64,000 bases of DNA from Sapria himalayana. Taxonomy: Eukaryota; Streptophyta; Magnoliopsida; Malpighiales; Rafflesiaceae. Each line of letters starts with the position of its first letter. Position 1 is the first letter of the stretch. Of this stretch, positions 8,244 through 21,237 are shown piece after piece. The notes under the pieces are model-generated. The model made no database searches. It saw only the letters and a list, made by a program, of their open reading frames with translations, and had not been told where the DNA came from. Position numbers and translations under genes: made by a program. The DNA is taken from NCBI GenBank assembly GCA_029783825.1, contig JAREIK010003118.1, positions 135,040 to 199,039 of the forward strand, given 5' to 3'.

Positions 8244-11212
8244 TCCTTATCAAAGAATGTCTTAACAACTCATTATGAGAGAGTGTCTTATCAACTCATT
8301 ATGAGATAGTGTATTTTCAAGTCATAATAATGATTGTCTTATCAACTCTTTATAAATACGTAACTTACCAACTCATTATAAATGAGTGTTTTATCAACTC
8401 ATTACAAAATGAGTGTATTATTAACTCATTATAAATCAGTATCGTATCAACTCTTAATAAATGTGTGTTTTATCAACGCGCTATAAATGAGTGTCTTGCC
8501 AACTCATTATAAACAAATATTTTATCAACTTGTTATAAAGAAATAGATATCAACTTGTTACAAATGAGCTTCTTCTCAAAACATTATAAATGAGTTTCTT
8601 ATCAACTCATAATGAGAGAGTGTCTTATCAACTCATTATAAATTACTATCTTACCAAGTTATTATAAATGAGTGTATTATAACTTTTTATTAATAATTTT
8701 ATATTACTCACTATAAATGAGCATCTTATTACTCATTATAAATGAATGAGTCATAGCTCATAATAAATGAGTGTCTTATTACTTGTTATAAATAAGTATT
8801 TATTAAAACATGATAATGAGTATCTTGTCAACTTGTTATAAATGGATATCTTATTAACTCATTATAAATAAATATCTTATCAAATCATTATGAATGAATA
8901 TCTTATGAACTCATTACAAATGAGTGTCTTATCAACACATTATAAATGAGCGCCTTTCTAACTCAATATAAACTAGTATCTTATAACTAATTTTAAATAA
9001 TCATCTTAGAATTACTTATAAATAAGTATCTTTTCACCTCATTATAAACAAATGTCTTACTAACTCCTTATAAATGATTTTTTTAACTTCTCATAAATGA
9101 GTATCAATTAACTCATTATAAATGAGTATCAATTAACTCATTATAAATGAGTATCAATTAACTCATTATAAATGAGTATCAATTAACTCATTATAAATGA
9201 GTATCATATCAATTCATTATAAAGAAGTATCTTTTTTTTTCTCATGTATTATTATGAGAAAAGAAATAAGTCATTAAAATGAATGACTTATCAACTTTTT
9301 GATAAGATATTCTCTCATAAATAAGTGTCTTTTCACCTCATTATAAAAAAATATCTTATCAACTCATTATAAATGAGTATCTTATCAACTCTTAGTTAAT
9401 TAGTATCTTATTAACTCTATATAAATGAATATCTTATCAACTCTCTATAAATGAGTATCTTATCAACTTATTATGAAATAATGTCTCATCAACATTTTAT
9501 AAATGATTGTCTTATAAACTCTTGATAAATGAGTATCCTATCAACTCGCTATAAATGAGAATCTTATCGACTCAATATGAGAGACTACCTTTTCAACTCA
9601 TTAAAATTATTTGTCTTATCAACTTATTATAAATATTTATCTTATTAAGTCATTATAACTGAGTGTGTTATCAATACTTTATAAATAAATATCAAAACAA
9701 CACATTATTAATGAATATCTTATTATCTCCTTGTAATATTGTGTCTTATTAACTTATTATAATGAGTATATTATTAACTCATTATAAATGAGGGTCTTAT
9801 CAACTCATTATAAATGAGGGTCTTATCAACTCATTATAAATGAGTATCTAATCAACTCATTATAAATGAGTGTTTTATCAACTCATTATAATTTAATTAC
9901 AATTCAAATCTTTATAAATGTGTATCTTATCAATACATTTTAAATGAAATATCTTAAAACTCATAAACAAGTGTATTAATAGCTTGTTATATATAATTGT
10001 CTTAACAACTCATTATAAATGAGTGTCTTAGCAACTCATTATAAATGATAATATTATCAACTTGTTATATAATGCGTATCTTATTAACTTAATATAAACA
10101 TATGTCCTATCAATTCTATATAAATGAGTATCATATATAATCATTATAAAAATTATCTTATTAACTCATTACAATTGAGTGTATTATTAACTAGTTATAA
10201 AAGAATGCCTTATCAATTAGTTATAAATGAGTCTCTTTTCAACTCGTTATAAATGAATATCTTATTAAATAATTATGAGGGAGTATCTTATCAACTCATT
10301 ATGAATAATTTTATTATAAATTCATTATAAATGAATACGATATCAATTCTTTTATAAATAAGTATCATATCAACTTCCATTAAATGAGTATTTTATCAAC
10401 TCATTATAAATGAATATCTTATCAACTCATTATAAATTAGTATTTTATCAACTCATTATGAATGAGTATCTTATCAACTCATTATAAATTAATATTTTAT
10501 CAGCTCTTTATAAATGAATGTTTTATCAACTCTTTAGAAAAGAGTATTATCGACTCATTATAAATAACTGTCATATTGACTCTTTATAAGTGAGAATCAT
10601 GTCAACTCATTATAAAAGAGTATCATATCAACTTATTTTATATGAATATTTATCAAGTTATTGTAAATAAGTGTGTTGTCAACTTTTTATAAATGACCAT
10701 CTTATCAACTCTTTACAAAAGAGTAACCAATCAGCTGGATAAATGAGTATTTATCATCTCATTTAAATGATTGTCTTGTAATTTATATCATATCAATTCA
10801 TTATAATTGATTGTTTTATCAAGCTATTACATAAATAAGTGTCTTATCAATTCTTTATAAATAATTAATTTATCAATTTGTTACACGTGAGTGTCACATC
10901 AATTTGATAAAAGGGTGTCTTATCAACTCATTATAAAGGAGTTTCTTATAACCCATTGTAAACTAATATCTTGTCAACTCATTATAAATGAGTGTCTTAT
11001 AAACTCATTATAAATGAGTATCCTATCAAAAAATTAAAACAAACATCTTATTAATACATTATAAATGTCCATCTTCTTATTATAAATAAGCATGCTATAA
11101 ACTCATTATAAATTACTATCTTATCAACTAGTTATAAATGAGTGTATTATCAACTCATTATAAATAAGTGTTTTGCCAACTTATAAATTGGTATCTTATT
11201 ATTGTGACTTGG
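8244..11212 (+). repeat. Palindromic 26-bp minisatellite, main array of unit A
   Basis: About 3 kb of the same degenerate unit. A locally homogenised block at 9,101-9,207 has a 25-bp unit ending in TATCAATT repeated about four times. A conserved hairpin pair interrupts the array at 9,238-9,298: CTCATGTATTATTATGAG and AAGTCATTAAAATGAATGAC. Both recur in B near 33,380-33,420 and in C near 54,540-54,600. Confidence 0.9.
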
Positions 11213-12860
11213 TAATGATTCTAAAATTTTTGGATTTAGCAAATTCTCAAAAGTCAATTGGGCAAGGTTCTCTCATCCAACCATTCCCACATGTATATAG
11301 GTTGTACATCTGGTAAAGTAGATTTTTATTCCAATATCAGTCACATAGGGATTGTATAGCTAATTAACCAATTATTAGTTGGTTATTGCTATAGTTGAGA
11401 TGATGAGATTAAGTTTTTAATAAGATTCTTAGATTTTAGGGATATTCAACACCATTATTCATGATAGCTTATATAAATAGTTTAAATATTTATGTGTTTG
11501 GTTAAAAAAACAAGGTTAGACTCTTATAAAAATGGTTTGCTAGTAATATACAAGATTATTATCAATAATTATTGGGTCATTCCTAATGATATTCTCCTCG
11601 TAGCTATCCCCATGGTATAATATCAAAAAAATGACAAACCTTCTTTGCTCAAAAATTATTTAAAAGTTGATACCTTTTTTGTAATCATTTACAAGCTGAA
11701 ATATATATATATTCTTTCATCTTTGTATGCATCATACTTGCATTATTAGTATATACATTCCCTCAAATCTCACTGTTATGAGTCATATAATAAAAAATAA
11801 ATTATAAGATTATTACCACCTTACCTATCATCATCTAACACGATGACACATGACTCTCACATTAAAGATGAAACTTTTAGGATAATATTTTATAAAATTT
11901 ATACATAATTTTAGGGTCAATTCTTCTAAGATATGCACAATAGATTAGCTTAGAAAATTATTCATGCATTCGACTTCTTAAGTACCATACTCATATGATT
12001 AAACTTAACTCAACATTGAGTTTTGATATAAAAGTTTGTCTTGTGTTTCATAATCAAAAGAGCTAACACTTCTTTCCTAGTATTACACATGAGTGTTTTT
12101 TATTATGTACTTATCATGATCCACCAATAAAGCATGCAAGAACTGACTAATAATAAAATTCTAATTCTAGTTTTACATAAATATCACTTTTATTAATAAC
12201 CAAACTACAATAAAATCCAAATATTAAAATTTATTAATCAAGTATCTATCACGCAAAATCAAATGTACCAATTATAGACTTCAAATTAGTATGACATTCA
12301 GGAAGAGTTCAAATGAGATAATTTGAGATAAAATTCATGGAATTGTAGATTTATAATGATAGCCCTCAAGATGTCTAGGAATCAAACCGTAAATCCAGAA
12401 TACATATTAATGAACCTTGAGGTGGAGTCAAAATTCACTTCCACTCTTAAAGTTCATTTTGTGCCTTGTGTTGTTACTTTGCTCATTGATCTCCCATAGG
12501 CTTGGTAAAATTATGCTCCTGAACCCTATATTTTCATTTTTACTCTCACACTCTAAAATTCCATTTTGAAATTTTCATATTTTGTACTTTTATACTCAAA
12601 TTACTAGTTGCAAAATTTAAGTCAAAAGTTATGATCATTGGAATACAATAGCTTTATCTTTTCATTTCTTTAACACAAAGATGTGGCTCTATGAATGAAC
12701 CATTACTTTAGTCATTTTCTTTCTTTAGATTGTTGCATCACTAGAAATAGTTGTGGTTGTATATTTAGTCTCTATAATACAAAGTCCTAGAATTGGATAT
12801 AAACTATGGTTTTGGTATCTCTCTTGTATTAGAATATTATGGTGCTTGGAATGATTCACG
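11213..12860 (+). other. Unit-specific DNA without a gene
   Basis: AT-rich unique-looking sequence. Mirrored in B at about 28,457-30,112. Most of it is missing from C, which jumps from the equivalent of about 10,293 to about 12,625. No protein family recognised on either strand. The last 8 bases (12,853-12,860, GATTCACG) are the target site of the hAT insertion that follows. Confidence 0.6.
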
Positions 12861-13646
12861 TAGAGGTGTCAAACGGGCCGGGCCGGCCCGGCCCAGCACG
12901 AGGCACGGCACGGTCCGGCCGTGCCTGGGCCGGCCCGGCACGATAAAAAAACGTGCCCGGGCCCGTGCCGGGCCCGGGCGAACAAACCACGTGCCGGGCC
13001 GTGCCTTGGCACGGCACGCCGGCCCGCGTGCTTGCGTCGTGAGTCGTGAGTCGCGACTCGTGACCCAACCGGGCCCCGCCCCCGGTAAAAAGACCGCGGG
13101 TCGGGTCCAAACAGACCCGACCCGCCCCGCCCCGCCTGCCCTGCCTTGCCGTGTGCCCGTGCCCGAGCGGGCCGGCACGGCACGGCACGGCTTTGCCTTG
13201 CCCACGGGCCGTGCCGTGCCCGAGAGGGCCGGCACGGCACGCCACGGCCTTGCCGTGCCCACGGGCCGTGCCGTGCCCGAGCGGGCCGGCACGGCACGCC
13301 ACGGCCTTGCCGTGCCCACGGGCCGTGCCGTGCCCGAGCGGGCCGGCACGGCACGCCACGGCCTTGCCGTGCCCACGGGCCGTGCCGTGCCCGAGCGGGC
13401 CGGCACGGCACGCCACGGCCTTGCCGTGCCCACGGGCCGTGCCGTGCCCGAGCGGGCCGGCACGGCACGCCACGGCCTTGCCGTGCCCGAGCGGGCCGGC
13501 ACGGCACGCCACGGCCTTGCCGTGCCCGCGGGCCGTGCCGTGCCCGAATTTAAAAAACCGTGCCGTGCCCGGCACGGCACGGTAGCACGGCTGGGCACGT
13601 GAAAAACGGGTCGTGCCGTGCTGGGCCGGCCCGTTTGACACCTCTA
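12861..13646. mobile_element. Non-autonomous hAT element (786 bp) with 8-bp target duplication
   Basis: Terminal inverted repeats start TAGAGGTGTCAAACGGG and end CCCGTTTGACACCTCTA. The element is flanked on both sides by GATTCACG (12,853-12,860 and 13,647-13,654), the 8-bp duplication typical of hAT transposons. The interior is extremely GC-rich and has a 57-bp minisatellite. It encodes no transposase, so it would need a hAT enzyme in trans. Units B and C have the uninterrupted target (28,457-28,464 reverse complement; 56,186-56,193), so it inserted in A after the units separated. This is a very secure call. Confidence 0.97.
13204..13540. repeat. GC-rich 57-bp minisatellite inside the hAT element
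   Basis: Units begin ACGGGCCGTGCCGTGCCC at 13,204, 13,261, 13,318, 13,375 and 13,432, exactly 57 bp apart. They are followed by a shortened unit and a last partial one. Because 57 is a multiple of three and the sequence lacks TA-rich stops, long open frames appear in all frames; they are artefacts of composition. Confidence 0.92.
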
Positions 13647-13654
13647 GATTCACG

Positions 13655-14599
13655 ACTTTGTCTATTTAACCAAGGTAGAAAGTCACGACTCTGGAAATAG
13701 CCATGATTTGAGTAAATACCCTTTGAAACTTACTATAGCTAAAAATCACCGTGCTAGAGGATTTTCATGAATAATCACTAAAATATCTAGTTTTATTTTC
13801 TATCTAGCATGTCAAACAAACTCTCATACTTAAGTAATGTCTCATCCCCAAGCAATTATGCATTTATATAAAATTATACTTTCCTTCCATCTAACATAAA
13901 TATTTGTTATGATTACGTTTGGGAATCATAGTATATCTAAATAGTAGGGTTAATTCTTCTTGTAGATATGTTAGCGAGTCATGATAGGTTTTGATTTTCA
14001 TGACTAAATTTGTGTGTGTAAAATGATCTATGTGAGTGGTTATATTAATTTATCACATTATACATAAATTATTCTTTGGTTGCACCCCAATTAGTTCTGC
14101 ATTTAATTACCATAACTAGACTATCAATAAGTTATTATTTATATTAGTTATCTCGGTTGTTTAGGCTAACTTCATCATAGAATCTCTCATTTTCTATTTT
14201 TTCCCAAACTTTCTTAATGTTGAATCATTTTCCATTACTTTTTTTGAGGCTTCCTTTTTTACTTTTTATTTGCTGGATGTCAATGCATTTTGGATTGCCA
14301 TGACATCATCATCATTGGATGGCATGAATTTAAGGTTGCCATAACTTTTTGTTGGATTGTACTTCGAGCTTTTTCTATCTAGATCTTCAAAGTCATTATG
14401 TTGGGATTTGTCATGATTTCTTTCTTTTTTTTTATCTCCAAAGTTGTAGTGCTAGTTAAAGCTAAAACTTCATGAATGCATCCATTTCTTTTTCTACTTC
14501 TTTCAAATCTTCTATAATTATTATTGAAGTCGTATAATGTTTCACCTTTTACCAATTTGCTTTTAACTCCTCTCTATATCTTGATTTCGCCATGACTTG
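13655..14599. other. Unit DNA between hAT insertion and gypsy relic, no intact gene
   Basis: Matches B at about 27,600-28,456 (reverse) and C at about 56,194-57,100. It directly follows, in gypsy orientation (minus strand), the integrase C-terminus, so it probably is the 3' part of that retroelement. I cannot recognise an LTR edge or a further domain. Confidence 0.5.
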
Positions 14600-16840
14600 C
14601 CCATAAAGAGTTAAAATCATAATTATAAAGGGTCTATACCACCCAGACTTCAACTTCCCTGAGAATAACGTAAGCCAAGAGTTTTAAACTAATACTTTCT
14701 CCCCCATTTTAAAATCTCTCCATTGTAGATTCTTATCTTGTCATCTTTTTGTTTTATATTTATAAATCCATAAATTATTATAAGTTTCATTTGTTAATTC
14801 ATCCAGTCAACTTGCTAGCAGAATTCTCCTTTCTTTTGCATCATTCATACCGTAATATAATTTCTTAATGTTCAACCATGCTTGATGTTCGAGTTCTACC
14901 ACCAAATGACAGGTTTTACCAAAAAGAAGTTGATAAGTAAACATCTCTAGTGTAGATTTAAATGTAGTTATATAAACTCATAATATTTTATCTAATTATT
15001 AAGATTAATCTTTTCAAGATAAGTTGATTATTTTTGAATATCATTTGCAGATGATTATTCAAAATTTAAATTATCAAATATTCTTATATATTTTAATAAT
15101 ATTTGATGATGCATAGATATACAAATTAAGATTTTTTTTGGATCACTTTTATGACTTTGGAATTTTGGTAGATTTTGATGAATAGTCATGAAATCGATAG
15201 ATTTTTGGAGGTGTTTGGCAGAATGATAGAATATGAAGTCTTATATAGTTTTGGTATCTATTATTGGCTGAAACTCTATCTAGTTGGTCATGACAATATT
15301 TTTGGGGAGTCATCCATTCTTCTTCTTCTCCCATGTAACAAGCAAAGGTCACAATGTATCTACTAAACTATAGAAAAATTTTTTGTAACTCCCTATAGAC
15401 TCTATAAGTTAATAAGGGACACGAGACTTAATATTAATTCTTAGAGTTGAGAGGCATGACTCTTAAATTCTCAACTCTCTTGGGTAGATTCAAGAATTTC
15501 GATCAAAATAGTGTATAATCTAGGATTTGTATAACTTAGTTTATGTGATGTAATATTGATTTTATGTTAATGTTTATGTTTTTGATTTATTTTACATTAT
15601 GGATAGTGATGGGTAGGTAATTAAAATGAAATTAAACTAAAATTTTAACTATTAGTATGTTTGCATGAGATTATCATTAAAGACAGTAATAAGTAAACCA
15701 CGAGGCTCGCTGAGGCATATGTAAGGAATGAAGTGGCATTCCTTCCAATTGTGATGTGCGAGATTCATTAAAACCAAAAATTTGGGTATACTAATTATAA
15801 ATAGTACGACACTTATGAAGTCAATAGTATAAATAAATTTACAATCAATTCATTATACACATCATAAAAAAATTAATTCTTGATTGAGATGGATATTATA
15901 TAGAACATTCTATTAACAGTTTTATCCATTGAGGATTTCGTCTTTAGTGTAGAGTTGCATCATCACCAATAAGGATAATGATAAGCAATCCTCGAGGGGT
16001 GTTCATGTATATTATAACTCATAAGGTAGAGATAACTCACATGAGTTATTTTCACTCGAATGGTTCCCACTAGTGAAACTTTAGGGAACCATATGTTAAT
16101 TATATAAGTATGATACTTACGAAGCCGAAAATATAAAAAAATATAAATCATGTTGATTCTTGATCATTATGATAGTTGATGCCAAAAAATAAGAATATAC
16201 ATATGAATCAACTATTAATGGCGGCTAATGAACTTCCTAAAAAGTATAAGATTTTAAATAACTATAAAGTAGACATATTTTGTTATCTCAGTAGTGACAT
16301 ACTTAGGGAACAATTTTTACATATTATATATCATTGCATGTCAAACTTGGTGAAAATATTTTAGTGTAAGAAACCCACAATAATTTTTACATCACTCTGC
16401 TATTTGTTTCACTTATTTAATACATAATCTACTAGTAATAAGATGTACTCTTTCCCAAAAGATGCAAGAAAACCAATGAAATCAATTCCACATTTTTAAA
16501 AAATTTGTACTTCTATAATAAATTAAAGTATCATTTCATATTTGCTATATATATTACTCAATCTCTGATATCTATCGCGCCATCGTGCTATGTATTGATA
16601 AATTTAAAAAAATGAAACCTAATAAAAACTAGATTGTAATACATTCCAAATATTTTTTGTTACTGTCTAAATGCCTTCTAAGTGGTCGTGTTGCCACCAA
16701 AAATACCTTCTATACAATAATAAGTGATATTTGAGGATGATCATTGTTTGTTTTTTCGGACAAGCATCTTCTTTTAATTTAATCGATACATCCTCTAAAT
16801 AATAATGGATCATTCCATAGATTATATCTCAAATCGTACG
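14600..16840 (-). pseudogene. Ty3-gypsy integrase relic, copy A
   Basis: Decayed counterpart of the clearer relic in B (25,236-27,560). On the minus strand the integrase zinc region lies near 16,680-16,830, a CDRCQR-like motif near 16,565-16,590, an RIDFIG-like start of the core near 16,440-16,490 and the C-terminal GKxxHLxVEL region near 14,640-14,950. About 1.3 kb of unrelated DNA separates the core start from the rest, as in B and C. A lacks about 40 bp near 15,045 that C keeps, including the codons for a QxNGxAxxSNRE-like motif. Many stops and frame breaks. Confidence 0.7.
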
Positions 16841-16854
16841 AGAATAATGAGGAT

Positions 16855-17165
16855 CTTAAAACTTGTTATAAATACAAGTATTGTAACTCATTATATATAG
16901 TTATCTTATAATTCATTATAAATGAATCTCACATAACTTATTATAAATGAGTGGCTTATTGCTAATTAGAAATGAATATCTTATAACTCATTATAAGAGA
17001 ATGTCTTTTTACACATTATAAATGATTATATTATAAATCGTTTTAAATATGTACATTATTACTCAATAAAAACATGTGTCATATAACTCATTATGAATGA
17101 GTCACTCATAACTCAGTATAAATGAGTGTCCTATAATACTTTTTTTTGAGTGCCTTATAATGCAT
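16855..17165. repeat. Short satellite block next to the gypsy relic
   Basis: Degenerate units like the 26-bp minisatellite (ACTCATTATAAATGAGT variants). Present at the same place in B (24,895-25,235) and C (59,430-59,770), so it predates the unit duplications. Confidence 0.8.
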
Positions 17166-17796
17166 TTTAAATAAGGGACTTTTAATTTTTCCTATACTAG
17201 TATCATATATCAATTCATGTAAAATATTTTCAGAAATTGTATTGAGCTATCTTATGTTAATGTTGACATCATGAATAAAAATTATACAAATATAGGCTAG
17301 AAAATATTGGGAATTCAATAAGTGCATTTGTGTAAAATATCACTTTCAATTAGTCAAGCTATTATTGATTTTGAGGATGATTAGAATAATTTATCTAACC
17401 AAAAAAATGACATATTCAACACCATCTTTAGGTATTGACACGCATCACATGTCATCAATTTACTAAGATGATTTGGTATAGAATATGCTTGCCATCATTC
17501 GTGTTTTTAGATCCTCCCTAATCTACAAGGAATACCACAAACGAGAAATACCCAAAATCCCAATTTATGTATAAATTGATTAATATTATTCTATATTTAA
17601 AAAATTTGAATATAATAAAATACTTACAAAAATTTTTTTGCTTTATATATATTTTTTTGTCATTAGTTTTATTATTATTTTATATTATATAATTTTGTTT
17701 TCCGCTATTCCATATTGTTTACAATTTTAAAGTAGCACGCTCACGCATTATTATTAATGCATATTTATGATAAACCACATATATAATATGTTACTA

Positions 17797-17849
<53 letters not shown>

Positions 17850-18258
17850 ATCAAAGCATAATATAGTTTCTACAAGTAAGATGAAGGTTACTCCCACAAA
17901 GAATGAGATAGCATTGCATTATAATATAAAGATTAGACCAAGAGTTTATTCGATCGCAAATATTGACTGTCTATACTTGCTAAATAAATTTCTATATGTA
18001 TTTTCTTGTCTTCTTAAACTACTAGAAGCTATCTTATAACACTAGAAAATTAGAGTTGTTCTCCTTTCTTTTTAGATTAATTTCGCTAAAAAATAGAATA
18101 GATTTTTAATTTTAAGTGTTTACAGATATATTTTATTTTGATTAATTTTATGTTGAAATGAAATTATCACATTGAGAAGATTAAAATTGACTTGTGGTAA
18201 CTCGGCACCCATTTATTTGAAAATCCAAGTTTGGTTTTTGCTATATATATATACACTC

Positions 18259-18335
<77 letters not shown>

Positions 18336-18640
18336 TAAATATAAACTCTATATTTTTATGAATATGTATACTTTACTATATATATATATATAGTAATATA
18401 TTTATACTTGTGTGTGTGTGTTACTATAAACATAACATTATGGCCTACATATATAAACAATATATATACGTATTATCGTATGTACACTAGTTGTTTAAAA
18501 AAATAAATAAAAATGCTTATATGTTAAACATATGTACAATATATATGCTTATACATATAAAACACATATAGTGAATATTTTTATTGATATAAAATGAATA
18601 CTTAGTTTTTGCAAACAATGTTATGAAACACTATTTTTCT
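17166..18640. other. AT-rich unit DNA with (TA)n tracts, no gene
   Basis: Shared with B (23,462-24,890, reverse) and C (59,771-61,200). It contains (TA)n at about 17,800-17,847 and two tracts within about 18,244-18,334. The tracts are much shorter in B and C, as expected for microsatellites. No protein recognised, except that the mirror in B has a possible NHLSKL trace of gypsy pol near 24,597. Confidence 0.7.
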
Positions 18641-21035
18641 AATTTTGTTTTGAATTTTTTAATCTATCATGGAGAGTTAGGGTATATTCGGGTTTTAGTT
18701 TTGAGTATACTAAAATGTAAATATTTTAGGTTTTGATAAACTTTATTATTATTATTATTATCATTTTTTTTTGTAAATATTTATATGTAGAGTATCAAAA
18801 TATTATTTGCCCAAAAAATATATATCCTAATTTTTGTGGGCAATATTATGGTAAATATTTAATTATAGTCTTTTTTGTAACTAATCCTAAATGCATAGCT
18901 ACTTATGGTGGATACAAAATTAATTCTACAAATAAGTAATTATAACAATATGTTTGTATGAACTTCCCTAGAGGAGCAATGAAGGAAAAGTAAGTATTTT
19001 TGAAATTCATTGAGTTGCTCTTAAATTAGTCCAAATACTCATGATCATCAAAAAAAAAGAAAATACATCATATGTACGATATTATTAAATGAAAAATATA
19101 TGTAGAATGACAGAAAAAAAAAATTAATAAAAACACACTTATTTTAAAAATTTAAAAAATACAACAAACAAAAAAATATTTATGTTTTAATATCCTATCA
19201 AAAAAGAAACCAACATATAATACCACAGTAACACTTAAAAACTACCTATCATGTCATTTTTGTTTTAATATATTTGTATATGTTTTTCAAAAAATACATA
19301 TTATATACATATTTTTCAAAAACATATATACATTATGCATATATTATGTATGTGTTTTTTAAAAATATATAGAGTATATACATACTCTATACTATATGAA
19401 TAAATAGTAAATATATTGTTCTAATACATATATAATATTTGTTTTTCGAAAAAATATATACTTCATATACCTATACTATAATATCATATATGTATACTAT
19501 ATATATATTTTTTGAAATAATACAAAGATAAAATATGTATATTGTATATGAATTATGCGTATGCTCTATATGCATTAAAAAAAACATATACAATATGTTT
19601 TTCAAAAAATATATGCACAATAATGTGTTGTGTATTATATATACATATACACAATAGTATGCATTATTATGTATATACAAATACACAACAGTATGTGTTG
19701 TTTATATACTTTATATTACTTTGAAAAATGTATGTGTTGTGTATATACATTATTTTGAAAATTTATGCATTTTCGTGAATATATTATTTGGAAAAATTCA
19801 TGCATTATTTTGAATATATATATTGTATTATTTGAAAAAAAAAGGATAATCTACATATGCATTTTTTAAAAATGCGTATATAGATGAATACTCTACATTT
19901 TTTCCAAAATGATTTACAGTATATTATTGCAAAGAATGTATATACAATACATGAATACTCTATATACAGTATATGTAGAGTATGTACATACTATTGTGTA
20001 TGACTTTGGAAAAAAAATACTATATATATATATATATATATGTTTTTCAAAAATGTTTATTATAATACATATACTATACAGAGTATAGATATATATTTTT
20101 CAAAATTATATACCCTATACACAATACATATTATAAATACATATATATGATATATACACAATGCATACTATTGCGCATATATTTTTCAAAGATAATTTGT
20201 ATATATCATATATGTTTTTCTAAATCATATATATATTTATACTCTACATATAGTATACATATATTGTATACTTATTATTTCGAAAAAAATAGAGTCTACA
20301 TATACTCTATACAGAGTATATGCATGTATTTGTTTATTGAAAAAATGTATATTGTATATGTTTATGAAATGATACATATACTATATATACATATATTAAT
20401 AAATTTTTTGAAATTAATATACACAGTATATGCATACTCGGATCTATGCTTTCAAAAAATATATTATAGCATTTGCTTTCCATTAAATATAAATAAATAT
20501 CTTTTTTTTAATGATATGAAAGATAATTTTTAAGTACGTGCGTATGCGTGACAGTGAAAAGTTACATTTATGTTAGATATCTGAGAATATCAAAACATAA
20601 ATATAATTTATTTTGTTTTTTTATGTTAAAATATTGATTATTTTATCAATATTTTTTTTTGATGACCGCTCTATATAATTTTTTCTTATTAAATCATTAT
20701 CATCATTAACTAAATATTATACTAACTAATTAGTGTCAACTATACATAACCTACTTTTCTAATCTATTATATTAAAAATCATGTCAACTCTAAATTATTT
20801 AGTTGTTAATTTTATATATATAAATTCTATTCAATTCTCATAAGCTCATCTGTATCCGAACAATCTCAATCACACTTTATACCCGGCATAGAATCTACAC
20901 AAATTTTTTTTGTTTTTTTTTTACCAATCAATGTATGAACATTTGATTATTCTAGGGGAACACGTACAAATATGAATCAATGTATGATAAAAAAAATATA
21001 AATCATATATAAAATGCAGAAATAAATCTTCAAGA
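18641..21035. repeat. AT-rich DNA full of short palindromes, no gene
   Basis: About 2.4 kb of TATA-type DNA with many repeats of TTTTTCAAAAA and CTCTATACAGAG-like dyads. Shared with C (about 61,201-63,640) but absent from B, which joins the centre directly at the equivalent of 18,640. The short open frames here are low-complexity and not conserved in frame between A and C. The last few hundred bases may be 3' flank of the captured IMP3 gene. Confidence 0.75.
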
Positions 21036-21112
21036 TACAAGATAGACCCGAATTAAAAAAAAGACCTGATCCTCCACATGCGGACTCTCTTGTATATTCT
21101 ATTCCTGAATTT

Positions 21113-21237
21113 CTAGTTTATAATGTCATAGTCATCAAATTTGTCATTGTATTCGAGGATCTTCATCCTTATCTTGGATGTATCAACTCAAGTAATATAG
21201 TCTTCCAAGATATTATTCACGAAGAAAACACTGTCAC
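21113..21237 (-). pseudogene. IMP3: IMP3 (U3 snoRNP protein) C-terminal fragment, copy A
   Basis: IMP3 is an S4-domain protein of the U3 small nucleolar ribonucleoprotein that acts in 18S rRNA processing in the nucleolus. On the minus strand this piece reads DSVFFVNNILEDYIT, a stop (TGA in place of Trp), VDTSKIRMKILEYNDK and FDDYDIIN, ending in TAG at 21,115-21,113. This fits the conserved IMP3 end (TDPAFLVTRNMEDFITWVD, SSKIKRKVLEYND, DDYD). Homology stops at about 21,237, where copy C continues upstream. It is a captured gene fragment in the repeat unit, not a working gene. Confidence 0.75.

Larger units (their letters stand above)
6540..21237 (+). repeat. Compound repeat unit, copy A
   Basis: The reference copy of a unit found three times here (A, inverted B at 23,369-36,838, C at 52,655-63,840). 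Order in A: 26-bp satellite, 0.67-kb spacer repeat, 26-bp satellite, gene-free DNA with a young hAT insertion, gypsy integrase relic, short satellite, (TA)n-rich DNA, AT-rich palindromic DNA, IMP3 3' end. Over about 80 bp beside 12,853 I count five mismatches between A and B, so the copies are clearly diverged and not an assembly duplicate. Whether the unit moved as one element or was spread by segmental duplication is unknown. Confidence 0.85.

Noticed and set aside
12793..13653. Six overlapping long open frames on both strands (Ala/Arg/Pro/Gly-rich).
   Set aside because: They are caused by a stop-free GC-rich 57-bp tandem repeat inside a hAT element. The composition is equally open in all frames and no domain is present.
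16176..16364. Small frame conserved between A (plus) and B (25,650-25,895, minus), starting M(M/R)PKNKNIHMNQ.
   Set aside because: It is similar only because the units are duplicates, it overlaps the antisense of gypsy integrase traces, and it is broken in C.
18733..20533. Several Ile/Tyr-rich open frames in the AT-rich block.
   Set aside because: Low complexity, no start context, and frames are not kept in copy C.
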